Position numbers and translations under genes: made by a program | The notes under the pieces: model-generated | What the model saw: the letters and a program-made list of their open reading frames with translations, nothing else | The model's database searches: none | What the model was told of the DNA's origin: nothing | From: Gilvimarinus polysaccharolyticus | Lineage (GTDB): Bacteria > Pseudomonadota > Gammaproteobacteria > Pseudomonadales > Cellvibrionaceae | Assembly: GCF_001187555.1 (NCBI RefSeq) | Contig: NZ_LFIJ01000003.1 | Span: forward strand, 70,329-134,328 | Direction of reading: 5' to 3' | DNA: 64,000 nucleotides | In this document: piece after piece, positions 8,724-17,557 of the stretch | How positions within the stretch are numbered: position 1 is the first letter of the stretch | Layout of the letters: every line of letters starts with the position of its first letter

Positions 8724-10195
8724 TAGCCCAGCTCAGACTTAAGGGCGGCAAGTACGCCGTGCTCATTAATGCGATCAAGCCACTGAGTCGTTGCGGCTAA
8801 TACTTGAGCGTTAGCCGCAAGCGCATTGCCGAACACTTTCGTCATCCCCAATACCGCGCGAACAGTTTCTTCTGCAGTATTGCTGGCCTCACACAATGCT
8901 TTTAACTCTGCTGCCAGCGGATCTTGTACATCAATCGTCTGCCCCTTTTCATCAACACCAGAGACATAGCGAATCCACGCCGCAAGTGCCAAACACAACA
9001 AATTAATATTGCCCTTGGTATCAAGCTGAGCTTGCAGTGTTTGTAGCCAGCGTTGAGGGATTTTTTGCGAACCGTCCATCGCAATTTGCCAAGTTCGATG
9101 CTTTAGCCCAGGGTTAGAGAATCGCTCGCGCAACTCCACCTTATAGTGCTCCATATCAAAGCCGGCTGGCACTGTCAGTGTTTGACTGACCTCCCTATCC
9201 ATAAAAACTTGACACAACTTAGCCAGTACCGGTTCACGCATAACCTCACTAACATAATCGAAACCGGCCAAATAACCACAGTAGGCCAGCAATGAATGAC
9301 TGCCGTTTAACAGGCGCAGCTTCATGATTTCGTAAACGTGAACATCATCGACCAACAAGGCCCCAGCGTCTTCCCACGCGGGGCGCGCCGAGCAAAACTT
9401 ATTTTCAATCACCCACTGACTAAAAGGCTCGGCCAACACCATCCCCTCATCACGCAAGCCCAACTTTCCTTCCAGCTCTTGGCGATCGGCATCGGTGGTT
9501 GCCGGTACAATACGATCGATCATGGTGCAGGGAAAGGTGGTATTGGCACGTATCCAAGTCGCCAATTGCGTGCTCACCTTGTCGGCATATTGCAGCACAA
9601 TTTTTTCTAACACGGCACCATTGTTAGGTAAATTATCGCAACTTAAAACGGTAAAACTATCAATACCGGAACGACGGCGAACATCTAACGCCGCAACAAT
9701 AAAACCAATAGCCGATTTGGGCGATGCGGGATTTGCCAGATCGTGCTGAATGTCAGGGTTGTTTAGGTTTAAATTGCCGCTCGCAGGATCGTGACAATAA
9801 CCTTTTTCGGTAATCGTTAAAGAGACAATCTTGATCTGGGCATTAACCATAACCGACAACAGTGCTGCGGGGGATTCTGGCCCCACTAGCACATCTTTAA
9901 CCGCACCAATCACCTGAAACTTTTCGCCATCAGCACCACGCTCGACAACCGTGTACAAGCCATCTTGCGCAACTAACTGATCTTTTACCGTGGCCGAACG
10001 CAAGCTCGCCCCAATAATCTGCCAGTCCGTCGCGCCTTTATTTAATAATGCTTCGGTATACCACGCTTGATGCGCTCGGTGAAAAGCGCCAATACCTAAA
10101 TGTATAATGCCGGCGTTAGTATTGGCGCGGTCATAATTCGGGGTGCTCGCGACGTTGGCAGCGGTAGCGAGGGTTTGATTATTTAAGCGTTGCAT
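8723..10195 (-). CDS. uxuB: fructuronate reductase / mannitol dehydrogenase family (UxuB-like)
   Basis: NAD-dependent long-chain polyol dehydrogenase family, reducing D-fructuronate to D-mannonate in uronate catabolism. Seen: IHLGIGAFHRAHQA near residue 30 (dinucleotide-binding region), SCDNLPNNG, TMIDRIVPATT, and KLRLLNGSHS with the family Lys/Asn/His catalytic residues. I place the start at the ATG at 10195 because AAAGGA sits 6-7 bases before it and the 490-residue product matches UxuB (about 486). The open frame continues a further 109 codons, but that stretch overlaps uxaC and has no family similarity. It lies 10 bp after uxaC. Tagaturonate reductase is a less likely alternative from the sequence. 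The mannonate dehydratase gene uxuA is not in the window. Confidence 0.9.
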   Translation of the reverse strand: MQRLNNQTLATAANVASTPNYDRANTNAGIIHLGIGAFHRAHQAWYTEALLNKGATDWQIIGASLRSATVKDQLVAQDGLYTVVERGADGEKFQVIGAVKDVLVGPESPAALLSVMVNAQIKIVSLTITEKGYCHDPASGNLNLNNPDIQHDLANPASPKSAIGFIVAALDVRRRSGIDSFTVLSCDNLPNNGAVLEKIVLQYADKVSTQLATWIRANTTFPCTMIDRIVPATTDADRQELEGKLGLRDEGMVLAEPFSQWVIENKFCSARPAWEDAGALLVDDVHVYEIMKLRLLNGSHSLLAYCGYLAGFDYVSEVMREPVLAKLCQVFMDREVSQTLTVPAGFDMEHYKVELRERFSNPGLKHRTWQIAMDGSQKIPQRWLQTLQAQLDTKGNINLLCLALAAWIRYVSGVDEKGQTIDVQDPLAAELKALCEASNTAEETVRAVLGMTKVFGNALAANAQVLAATTQWLDRINEHGVLAALKSELG

Positions 10196-10205
10196 GAACG
10201 GTCCT

Positions 10206-11621
10206 TTAATCCAGCTTATAAGCTTGCTTAACAAGCCTGTAGGTAAGGTCGATGGCCACTTCGCGGGCCTCATCCTCGGGCAGACGATGCTCGGCCACCA
10301 AGCGCGCCAAGAAATTACAATCCATTCGACGAGCCACGTCGTGACGCGCCGGAATCGATAAAAATGCCCGAGTATCGTCATTAAAGCCAACGGTGTTATA
10401 AAAACCGGCGGTCTCGGTAATTTGCTCACGAAAACGACGCATACCCTCAGGACTGTCGTGAAACCACCAAGAGGGACCCAATTTAAGTACGGGATAATGC
10501 CCCGCCAAGGGCGCCAGCTCACGACTGTAAACTGTCTCGTCTAAGGTAAAAACAATAACCGACAAACGAGAGTCGTTACCGTATTTATCTAACAGCGGTT
10601 TTAAGGCGTTAACATATTCGGTTTGCGACGGAATATCCGCGCCTTTATCGCGACCAAAATCGCGAAATAGCGTTGGGTTGTGGTTGCGAAACGAGCCTGG
10701 GTGAATTTGCATCACCAAGCCATCCTCAATACTCATGCCGGCCATTTCGGTTAGCATCTGACCACGAAACTGCTCGGCTTCTGCGGCACTGCACTTACCC
10801 GCCAAGGCTTTGGCAAATAATTTTTCGCATTCAGCAAGCGACAAATCTGACGTGGTCGCCGTAGGGTGGCCGTGGTCAGTGGAGGTGGCACCAAAGGATT
10901 TAAAATACTCCCGACGATTCATCAATGCCGCCAAATACCCCGCCCAATGGCCGGTGTCTTCACCGGTAATTTCACCCAGCTTGGCAACATTTGTAGCAAA
11001 GCCTTCAAAATCCGGGTCCACTACTGGATCAGGACGGTAAGCCGTAATCACTCCGCCACCCCAACCACTTTCACGAATTTTTTTGTGATGGCGCAAATCA
11101 TCCAATGGCGACTCAGTGGTCGCAAGGTATTCAATATTGAAATTATCCAGCAATGATCGCGGCAAAAACTCCGGCTTCTGCAAACAACTGTTAATACGCT
11201 CGTAATAAGCATCTGCGGTGGCGCCACTTAATAGCTGCTCTAGCCCAAACACTTCGCTAAAAACATAATCAAGCCACATCCGCGATGGGGTACCGCGAAA
11301 CGCCCAGTAATGCTCAGCAAACAAGCGCCAGATTTTTTTGGGATCTTGCTCCACGGCAAGCCCTGCTTTGCTAGGCACCCCCAGCGACGGCAAAGAAACA
11401 CCTAAACTGTAGAGCATCCGAAACACGTAGTGATCGGGCTTGATCAGTAGATCGGCGGGATTACCAAAGGGTTGGTTGTCAGCAAACCAACTCGGGTCGG
11501 TATGCCCGTGCGGACTGACAATTGGCAGACCTTTAACTTCTTGATACAGTCGACGCGCAATAGCGCGAGTCGTCTCGTCCGCTGGAAACAAGCGGTCGGG
11601 ATGTAAATTCAGTGCACTCAT
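10206..11621 (-). CDS. uxaC: uronate isomerase (UxaC)
   Basis: Amidohydrolase-superfamily isomerase that converts D-glucuronate to D-fructuronate and D-galacturonate to D-tagaturonate. The 471-residue length and motifs fit the family: SPHGHTDPSWFADN near residue 35 (metal-binding His-x-His), YVFRMLYSLGV, MQIHPGSFRNHN and the C-terminal GFNDDTRAFLSIPARHD. It is first in the uxaC-uxuB-pectin methylesterase operon. Two TGACCAATT-type elements lie 37-85 bases upstream, probably operator sites. The ribosome binding site before its ATG is weak. Confidence 0.96.
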   Translation of the reverse strand: MSALNLHPDRLFPADETTRAIARRLYQEVKGLPIVSPHGHTDPSWFADNQPFGNPADLLIKPDHYVFRMLYSLGVSLPSLGVPSKAGLAVEQDPKKIWRLFAEHYWAFRGTPSRMWLDYVFSEVFGLEQLLSGATADAYYERINSCLQKPEFLPRSLLDNFNIEYLATTESPLDDLRHHKKIRESGWGGGVITAYRPDPVVDPDFEGFATNVAKLGEITGEDTGHWAGYLAALMNRREYFKSFGATSTDHGHPTATTSDLSLAECEKLFAKALAGKCSAAEAEQFRGQMLTEMAGMSIEDGLVMQIHPGSFRNHNPTLFRDFGRDKGADIPSQTEYVNALKPLLDKYGNDSRLSVIVFTLDETVYSRELAPLAGHYPVLKLGPSWWFHDSPEGMRRFREQITETAGFYNTVGFNDDTRAFLSIPARHDVARRMDCNFLARLVAEHRLPEDEAREVAIDLTYRLVKQAYKLD

Positions 11622-11689
11622 GATGATATTATTACCATTGTTGTGGAGTTAGACAAAAATCAGTCTGACCAGACGCTATATTTTTTACC

Positions 11690-11706
11690 ATAAGGTATGA
11701 CCAATT
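11690..11706 (+). promoter_or_regulatory. candidate GntR/FadR-type operator before uxaC
   Basis: ATAAGGTATGACCAATT matches 13 of 17 positions of the palindrome I infer from the set. A weaker companion at 11658-11674 has core TCTGACCA. Confidence 0.5.
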
Positions 11707-11900
11707 TATAGTTGCAAATAAGCACCTTTATGTCAATGGCACATCGCATCAGATAGCCTATAAATAACCGCAACTAAGAGTGTTCAATAGAAAGTTTGCC
11801 ACGCTAAGGCGCCCAGCCAACTCGATTATTGTTTTTAGGTTATGGCAAGGGGTGGTGGCACCCAACATGTTATTACTACATGAAACGGCAACAACTTGCA

Positions 11901-11917
11901 AACCGGCCTGACCAATT
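11901..11917 (+). promoter_or_regulatory. candidate GntR/FadR-type operator before kdgK
   Basis: AACCGGCCTGACCAATT differs at one base from the copy at 17800-17816 upstream of dctP, and both are followed by G. This is the best-conserved pair in the window. Confidence 0.55.
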
Positions 11918-11996
11918 GTAAAATTTCATACAATCGATCGCTTTTAAATTTTGGCCGCAATATATACGGCCCCAGAATATAGAGAGTATAAATACC

Positions 11997-12944
11997 ATGG
12001 CAAAAATTGCCTGTATCGGTGAGGTTATGATTGAACTTGCCGCCAGCGAATCAACCACTAATGGCCGCGAGTACAAGGCGTTATCTTACGCCGGTGACAC
12101 CTACAACACTGCCGTCACCCTAGCGCGCCTTGCTATTGATACCACTTACGTCACGCGCTTGGGTGACGATCATTACAGCGATGCGATTATCGCGCGCCTA
12201 CAAGCTGAGAACATTAACACTCAAGCTATCGTGCACCAAGAAGGCGCGGTACCCGGACTTTACATGATTCATAACAGCCCCGATGGTGAGCGCGAGTTTT
12301 TTTATTGGCGCTCGCAGGCTCCTGCTCGGGCGATGTTTTCTCAGCAACAAGAAATCGCACAACTAGAAACAGCCCTCAACGATTGCGAGATGATTTATTT
12401 ATCGGGTATAACCTTAGCAATTATCAGCACCGAAGCCCGCCAACAGCTACTGGCATTTTTACGACGCTTTAAAAAGCACGGCGGTAAAGTTGCGTTTGAC
12501 AGTAATTATCGCCCTCGCCTATGGCAAACCCCAGAACAAGCGCAGCAAGCCATGAACGAGCTACTATCGGTAACCGATTTAGCGCTACTGACTCTTGACG
12601 ATGAAGAGCTGCTATGGGGCGATGACGATGACGCAATCGAAGCGGTTAAGCTGCGCTACGCCAACTATGGCATTGCCGAGATCGTATTAAAACGCGGCGC
12701 CGAGGATGTCATCATTCTGAATGGCAACCAACAAACGCGAGTAGCCGTGCCCAGAGTTGAAAACATCGTTGATACCACCGCCGCTGGCGATACTTTTAAC
12801 GCGGGCTATTTGGCCGCCCGCAGTACTGGCAAGTCAGCTGAGGCCGCCGCTGCACAAGCGTGTCGCTGCGCTCGAGTCATCATTCAGCATCGTGGCGGGG
12901 TAATAGATCGCGAGCTTTACTTAAACGAGCTGGCCAACGCCTAA
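11997..12944 (+). CDS. kdgK: 2-dehydro-3-deoxygluconokinase (KdgK)
   Basis: PfkB-family sugar kinase phosphorylating KDG to KDPG, the entry into the Entner-Doudoroff aldolase step. The 315-residue protein has the N-terminal IGEVMIEL and the substrate-lid region GDTYNTAVTLARL. The C-terminal PfkB signature is DTTAAGDTFNAG with catalytic Asp265. The start follows GAGAG. It is transcribed alone, divergently from uxaC, and ends at a good intrinsic terminator. It joins the two branches seen here: KDG from KduD and KDG that would come from mannonate. Confidence 0.95.
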   Translation: MAKIACIGEVMIELAASESTTNGREYKALSYAGDTYNTAVTLARLAIDTTYVTRLGDDHYSDAIIARLQAENINTQAIVHQEGAVPGLYMIHNSPDGEREFFYWRSQAPARAMFSQQQEIAQLETALNDCEMIYLSGITLAIISTEARQQLLAFLRRFKKHGGKVAFDSNYRPRLWQTPEQAQQAMNELLSVTDLALLTLDDEELLWGDDDDAIEAVKLRYANYGIAEIVLKRGAEDVIILNGNQQTRVAVPRVENIVDTTAAGDTFNAGYLAARSTGKSAEAAAAQACRCARVIIQHRGGVIDRELYLNELANA

Positions 12945-12948
12945 CAAC

Positions 12949-12972
12949 AAACGGCGTTTCGGCGCCGTTTTT
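12949..12972 (+). terminator. intrinsic terminator after kdgK
   Basis: Stem AAACGGCG (from 12949) / CGCCGTTT (to 12970), loop TTTCGG region, ending in five T. It begins 5 bp after the kdgK stop and separates it from the convergent pectate lyase gene. Confidence 0.88.
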
Positions 12973-13002
12973 CAGCACTACCTTTAGCCCTGCCAACCTA
13001 AA

Positions 13003-14259
13003 CTACCGATATTCCACAGGGATAAAACTCTGTAGCCAGTCGGCAATATCACGAGGATCCTTTGGCACCAACAGTGCTCGGTAAGTGGGCGAGTAATTAG
13101 GGTAACCTCCAACGGCCTCTTGTGAATCGATAATTCGTCCGCTTTTGTTACGTAGCGACGCAACAATTCGTCGGTCGACGTCATTCCGCGCCCAAGGTCT
13201 TGCGCCGGCATTATGCAAAACATGCTCATAGACATCGCTCAACGAGATCGGCTGTAAACCTGTAGGCCACACTGGGGCTTTGTCCAGAAAATGAATGTCT
13301 CCTTGAACCTGCGCCATTTCGCCGCCAGTTAAATTCAAAACTTGGTTGTCGCTCAGGTACACATCCCCCTGATAAGACACCAACGCCAAATCAGAATAGG
13401 TATCTCGACCGTAGCGCAACTCATTACCCACCACCGCCACTTTGGGGTTGCCGGGTTTAAATTTATGGCCGACCCACTCGTGCGCAATATACCCTAGCTG
13501 TACTGCAGCATTACCTAAGTTATACATCAAGTTGTTAACCACCACACCTGTAGCATGCGCTTTAAAATAAGGGTTGCGCCGATCATTGTGAGCAAATAAA
13601 TTGCCCACAACCGCCACCTCTTGCACGTAATCGTGGATTAAAATCCCCTTAGAGTGTTTACCTTTTTTATGAGTTGCGTAATCCAATGCCTCGGCAATAA
13701 TAGAATTACTAAAAGTGACTCTACCAGAGGTTGCCTCCGGTCCCTCATAACGTTCACCAGAGGCAGACATATTTTCATCTACGGCCCAACTGGTTGAGAC
13801 ATGGTCAACATGAACATTACGCGCTTGTGCGCGAGACACACCAATACCATCAGGCTCCCAACCTGACAACGCCTGCATATCATTAGTGCCGGGACGCACC
13901 GCAATATGACTAATACGAACATCGTGGGTCCGCACACTTAAGCCGCCGCGAATCAGTGTAATGCCAGGCTCAGGAGCGGTTTCACCCGCAAGCGTAAGAA
14001 AGGGCTCAACAATATCAATATTGGTGCCGGCTAGATTAATAATGCCACCCACCTCAAAAACCACCACTCGCTTACCCGATTGATTTAACGCCGCACGCAA
14101 ACTACCCGGGCCTGCGGCGGCCAAGCTGGTAACTTTAATTACTTCACCGCCCAGTCCCGCAGTGGTATCGACACCAAAGCCTGTTACAGAGTTAAGGTTT
14201 ATAGCGTGCACGTTAAAGGTAAGGAGGAGCAATATTAATAAACTAAAATGCCGAATCAT
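13003..14259 (-). CDS. secreted pectate lyase, PL1-type beta-helix
   Basis: Predicted to cleave de-esterified homogalacturonan by beta-elimination, giving unsaturated oligogalacturonides. I start at the ATG at 14259, with GAGAGG six bases upstream, giving 418 residues. MIRHFSLLILLLLTFNVHA is then a clean signal peptide. An upstream in-frame extension is unlikely because it overlaps the VOC gene. The mature part begins with GFGVDTTAGLGGEV, typical of PL1 lyases, followed by a parallel beta-helix with VDHVSTSW (Ca-site Asp region) and RNPYFK (catalytic Arg). It ends the TRAP-VOC operon and follows the VOC gene by 58 bp. Confidence 0.9.
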   Translation of the reverse strand: MIRHFSLLILLLLTFNVHAINLNSVTGFGVDTTAGLGGEVIKVTSLAAAGPGSLRAALNQSGKRVVVFEVGGIINLAGTNIDIVEPFLTLAGETAPEPGITLIRGGLSVRTHDVRISHIAVRPGTNDMQALSGWEPDGIGVSRAQARNVHVDHVSTSWAVDENMSASGERYEGPEATSGRVTFSNSIIAEALDYATHKKGKHSKGILIHDYVQEVAVVGNLFAHNDRRNPYFKAHATGVVVNNLMYNLGNAAVQLGYIAHEWVGHKFKPGNPKVAVVGNELRYGRDTYSDLALVSYQGDVYLSDNQVLNLTGGEMAQVQGDIHFLDKAPVWPTGLQPISLSDVYEHVLHNAGARPWARNDVDRRIVASLRNKSGRIIDSQEAVGGYPNYSPTYRALLVPKDPRDIADWLQSFIPVEYR

Positions 14260-14317
14260 AATAAACCTCTCAACAGATTGAGCGATACCCGGCGCCACAC
14301 GAAAAATCATTACGGCG

Positions 14318-14701
14318 CTAAACCATCGGGACCCCGCGTTTACATAACTGAAGCGCAAAACCCCAGGGATCTTTCAGCATCAACAATACCGATCCATCCT
14401 TAAGTCGAACATCATCAACAACGTTACAACCTGCTGTACACAACCGCTTCGCATCAACGTCAGAATTTTCAGACACGAAGGCTAAATGTAACGTTAACGG
14501 ATTCATCAACGGATAATCGGGCACATCGTCGGGCGGATTATTATAAATTTCAATCATCACCTTATCACTGCTGTCAGCCAGAAAGTGGGTGTGTGGTGGT
14601 TTGCTAAATTTGTGCTTAACCGTAAAGCCCAAGTGCTCACAGTACCACTGGGCAACCGCAATAGGATCTTTAACATTAAAGGCAAAGTGCTCAATTCGCA
14701 T
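14318..14701 (-). CDS. VOC-superfamily (glyoxalase-like) protein
   Basis: A 127-residue protein of the vicinal oxygen chelate fold: the opening MRIEHFAFNVKDPIAVAQWY and the closing DPWGFALQLCKR are typical strands of glyoxalase/bleomycin-resistance proteins. Members bind a metal and act on varied small molecules. The N-terminal His5 and the later conserved His and Glu candidates (for instance in HLAFVSE) could be ligands. It lies between dctM and the pectate lyase gene, so it probably acts on a sugar-acid intermediate or a reactive by-product of uronate breakdown. No specific reaction can be given. Confidence 0.78.
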   Translation of the reverse strand: MRIEHFAFNVKDPIAVAQWYCEHLGFTVKHKFSKPPHTHFLADSSDKVMIEIYNNPPDDVPDYPLMNPLTLHLAFVSENSDVDAKRLCTAGCNVVDDVRLKDGSVLLMLKDPWGFALQLCKRGVPMV

Positions 14702-14717
14702 CGTTACTTAACCCCAC

Positions 14718-16022
14718 TTATTTTTCATAGAGACCAAAGAAGGTCGGTAAAAACTCACTAATAGCTGGGATATAAGCCACCAACATAAGCACCACGACCA
14801 TCGCCGCATACATCGGCATCAAAGGTTTTATTAATTTAGCAATGGTGGTTTTAGCAATACCACAGCCGACAAATAATACAGCGCCTACAGGTGGCGTACA
14901 CAAACCGATACAAAGATTAAGCACCATCATAATGCCAAAGTGCAGTGGCGACATGCCAAGTTCCATGGCTACAGGCAAGAAAATAGGTGTAAAAATAAGA
15001 ACTGCTGGCGTCATATCCATAAAGATACCCACCAACAATAAGATCAAATTAATCGTTAATAAGATAATAAAAGGATTATCACTGAGCCCCATTAAAGCTG
15101 CACTAATATTTTGTGGAATATTCTCGTAACTTAACATCCAACTCATTGCCGTGGAGGTGGCAATCAACAACATAACGATTGCCGTGGTCTCCACCGCTTT
15201 AACAAAAATTTCTGGCAACTCTGGCAGCTTAACCTCTTTATACACAAAGACCGATAGCAATAACGAGTACAACACCGCAATAACACTAGCCTCGGTCGCG
15301 GTAAAAAAGCCACCGACAATACCGCCAATCACTAAAACAATAAGAAACAAGCTCGGTACGGCATCTAGTGTTTTCTTTGCCACCTCTTTAACCGTAGGTA
15401 CTTTACCTACAGGGTAGCCGTGCTTTTTGGCATAGACAGCACACACAGCCATCAAACTCAGCGCCACCAAAATACCGGGCAAGTAGCCGGCAATAAACAG
15501 CGCAGCGATTGAAACACCGCCACTGGCCAGGGAATAGACAATTAAAATGTTACTGGGAGGAATCAAAAGTCCGGTAGTCGATGAAGCAACCGTAACGGCC
15601 GCGGTAAAGTTTTTATCGTAACCTTCTTTTTCCATAGTGGGGATCATAAAACCACCAATGGCTGATGTGGCTGCCACTGCAGAGCCAGATATTGCGCCAA
15701 ACAACGTACAGCTGATGATATTCACAAACGCCAAACCGCCGGGCAACATACCGATTAAAACTTTGGCAAACTCGATTAAACGGTGAGCAATACCGCCACG
15801 CCCCATTAGCAGGCCAGACAACACAAAGAAAGGAATTGCCAGAAGTGCAAAACTATTAATTCCTCCAACCATGCGCTGCGCGACAGTCACTGCCGCCGGA
15901 CCAAAATCAATGGTAAACAGCATGGCTGCAAATGTTGCGATACCAATACCGATAGAGATCGGCACATTCAGTACCAGCAGAACCACAAAGGTCACCAGCA
16001 AGACAATAACGGAGCCATCCAT
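14718..16022 (-). CDS. TRAP transporter large permease (DctM family)
   Basis: A 434-residue membrane protein of about twelve hydrophobic segments with DctM hallmarks: GLLMGRGGIAHRLIEF, the conserved SGSAVAATSAIGGFMIPTMEKEGYD segment, and a C-terminal repeat of the same design (MDMTPAVLIFTPIFLPVAMELGM). It forms the ion-coupled channel of the tripartite transporter with the DctQ and DctP proteins encoded just upstream. GAGG precedes the ATG. Given the operon (pectate lyase, VOC) and the operator-like sites, the cargo is probably a uronate, ketouronate or unsaturated di-uronide. That is inference from context. Confidence 0.94.
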   Translation of the reverse strand: MDGSVIVLLVTFVVLLVLNVPISIGIGIATFAAMLFTIDFGPAAVTVAQRMVGGINSFALLAIPFFVLSGLLMGRGGIAHRLIEFAKVLIGMLPGGLAFVNIISCTLFGAISGSAVAATSAIGGFMIPTMEKEGYDKNFTAAVTVASSTTGLLIPPSNILIVYSLASGGVSIAALFIAGYLPGILVALSLMAVCAVYAKKHGYPVGKVPTVKEVAKKTLDAVPSLFLIVLVIGGIVGGFFTATEASVIAVLYSLLLSVFVYKEVKLPELPEIFVKAVETTAIVMLLIATSTAMSWMLSYENIPQNISAALMGLSDNPFIILLTINLILLLVGIFMDMTPAVLIFTPIFLPVAMELGMSPLHFGIMMVLNLCIGLCTPPVGAVLFVGCGIAKTTIAKLIKPLMPMYAAMVVVLMLVAYIPAISEFLPTFFGLYEK

Positions 16023-16069
16023 CTTTTTAACCTCAAATTATGTTTATTGTAATGAGCTGTATTCGCGGC

Positions 16070-16564
16070 TTATTCGTAAAACTCGACGTGATCCGGCGCT
16101 GGATCACCATAAAGAATCCGATCGATTGAAAACAGCACAATCAGCACACCACTGAGGGGAATAACACTGTAGAGATAACCAATTTTTATTTGCAGTGCCG
16201 CAGACATCTGCCCCAGATCGAGTGTCAACAACACCAATTTAGCTCCGCCATAAATCATAATAACGCAGGCAAATAAAGAGCAAACCAAGCTGATAAAAAT
16301 ATCCAGCTTGCGTTTAGCCAGACCTTCGAGTTGTTGCGATAGAATATCTAGTCCTAAATGCGCTTTTTTACGGTAAGCGTATGCGGCCCCCAAAATACCA
16401 ATCCACACCAATAAAAAGCGGGCAAGCTCTTCGGTGTAAGAGCTTGGCTCTTGCAACACAAAACGAGTCGCCACTTGCCAGGTAACATCCAGCACCATAG
16501 CGGCCATTAGTAGGCCTAGAAAGACGCCAAGAATTTTTTCGATCATTGCGGTTAGTTGCTTCAT
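16070..16564 (-). CDS. TRAP transporter small permease (DctQ family)
   Basis: About 164 residues with four hydrophobic helices and the DctQ pattern of EELARFLLVWIGILGAAYAYRKKAHLGLDIL. The start is uncertain: ATG at 16564, or a GTG at 16579 that directly abuts the dctP stop and adds five residues; neither has a strong ribosome binding site. It is the second gene of the dctP-dctQ-dctM set, 47 bp before dctM. Confidence 0.9.
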   Translation of the reverse strand: MKQLTAMIEKILGVFLGLLMAAMVLDVTWQVATRFVLQEPSSYTEELARFLLVWIGILGAAYAYRKKAHLGLDILSQQLEGLAKRKLDIFISLVCSLFACVIMIYGGAKLVLLTLDLGQMSAALQIKIGYLYSVIPLSGVLIVLFSIDRILYGDPAPDHVEFYE

Positions 16565-16579
16565 GGGATGAGTCTTCAC

Positions 16580-17557
16580 TTACATAGCTTTAAAAGTTTG
16601 AATCAAGTCGTACAGTTCGGTGCCTTTATACGACTCATGCATTGACTCGACCCGCGCCATAAAAGGCTGTTTATCTGGACGGATAACAGTAACACCTGCC
16701 GCGGTAACGGCTGCTAACGCTTCTGCGGTAGATTCAGCCCACAACTTGCGCTCATAAACCACAGCTTCATCCATCGCTTGCTGTAACCACAACTGTTGCT
16801 GAGCACTCAGGTGATTCCAGATATAGCTCGAGATCAACACGATATCCGGCACATAGGTATGTTCATTGAGGATATAAAACTTGCTGACCTCATAATGCTT
16901 TGAAGTGTAAAAACTTGGCGGGTTGTTTTCGGCACCATCGACCACCCCTTGCGACAATGCCGTATACAACTCACCCCAAGAAATCGGCGTGCCAGAGCCA
17001 CCCAATGCCTGCACCATACGCAGCGCAGTCTGGCTTTGCTGCACACGAACTTTTAACCCTTTAAGATCCTCGGGTGAATATACGGGTGTGTCCGTGGTAT
17101 AAAAACTGCGGCTTCCCGCATCAAAATATCCTAGACCGCGCAAGTTAACTGAGTCGCCCGACAACAGCAGCCTCTCGCCTTCGGCACTGTTTAAAACACG
17201 CCAAAAATGCTCGTTATCGCGAAACACGTAGGGAATATTGAAAACCTTCATGGCCGGCACAAAACCTTCCATGGGACTGGAGGAAACCTTGGTCATAGCG
17301 AGCGAGCCAATCTGCAATAGCTCCATCAACTCGCGCTCATCGCCAAGCTGACCACCGGGGTAGATATCAATTTTCATCTTGCCCCCCGATATAATCTCAA
17401 GCCGATCAGACATAAATACGATGGCTTGGTGTACCGGGTGGGTTTGATCAAGGCTGTGAGCCATTTTTAGGGTTTTAACGTCAGCCTCTTTACCGCAAGC
17501 GGCAGTCAAAACACATAAAATCAATAATAGTAGTGACTTGAACGAGCTCTTACCCAT
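16580..17557 (-). CDS. TRAP transporter substrate-binding protein (DctP family), lipoprotein
   Basis: Periplasmic receptor of the TRAP system. The N-terminus has a hydrophobic stretch ending LTAAC, a lipobox, so the mature protein is probably membrane-tethered. DctP-family features follow: LKMAHSLDQTHPVHQ, PGGQLGDERELMELLQIG, LKGLKVRVQQSQ containing the usual carboxylate-binding Arg, and VDGAENNPPSFY. I start at the ATG at 17557; a GTG four codons upstream is possible. It is first in the operon dctP-dctQ-dctM-VOC-pectate lyase, with operator-like elements about 240-310 bases upstream. The substrate is likely a pectin-derived uronate. Confidence 0.92.
   Translation of the reverse strand: MGKSSFKSLLLLILCVLTAACGKEADVKTLKMAHSLDQTHPVHQAIVFMSDRLEIISGGKMKIDIYPGGQLGDERELMELLQIGSLAMTKVSSSPMEGFVPAMKVFNIPYVFRDNEHFWRVLNSAEGERLLLSGDSVNLRGLGYFDAGSRSFYTTDTPVYSPEDLKGLKVRVQQSQTALRMVQALGGSGTPISWGELYTALSQGVVDGAENNPPSFYTSKHYEVSKFYILNEHTYVPDIVLISSYIWNHLSAQQQLWLQQAMDEAVVYERKLWAESTAEALAAVTAAGVTVIRPDKQPFMARVESMHESYKGTELYDLIQTFKAM

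Larger units (their letters stand above)
11622..11996. promoter_or_regulatory. divergent uxaC/kdgK regulatory region
   Basis: 375 bases without a gene, holding the promoters of uxaC (minus) and kdgK (plus). Three copies of an imperfect palindrome related to AATTGGTC-T-GACCAATT are visible at 11658-11674, 11690-11706 and 11901-11917. The first two are near uxaC and the third is 80 bases before the kdgK start. The shape is that of FadR-subfamily GntR operators. Confidence 0.6.

Noticed and set aside
10196..10522. 109-codon N-terminal extension of the uxuB frame
   Set aside because: It overlaps uxaC and lacks family similarity, while an ATG with a good ribosome binding site gives the normal length.
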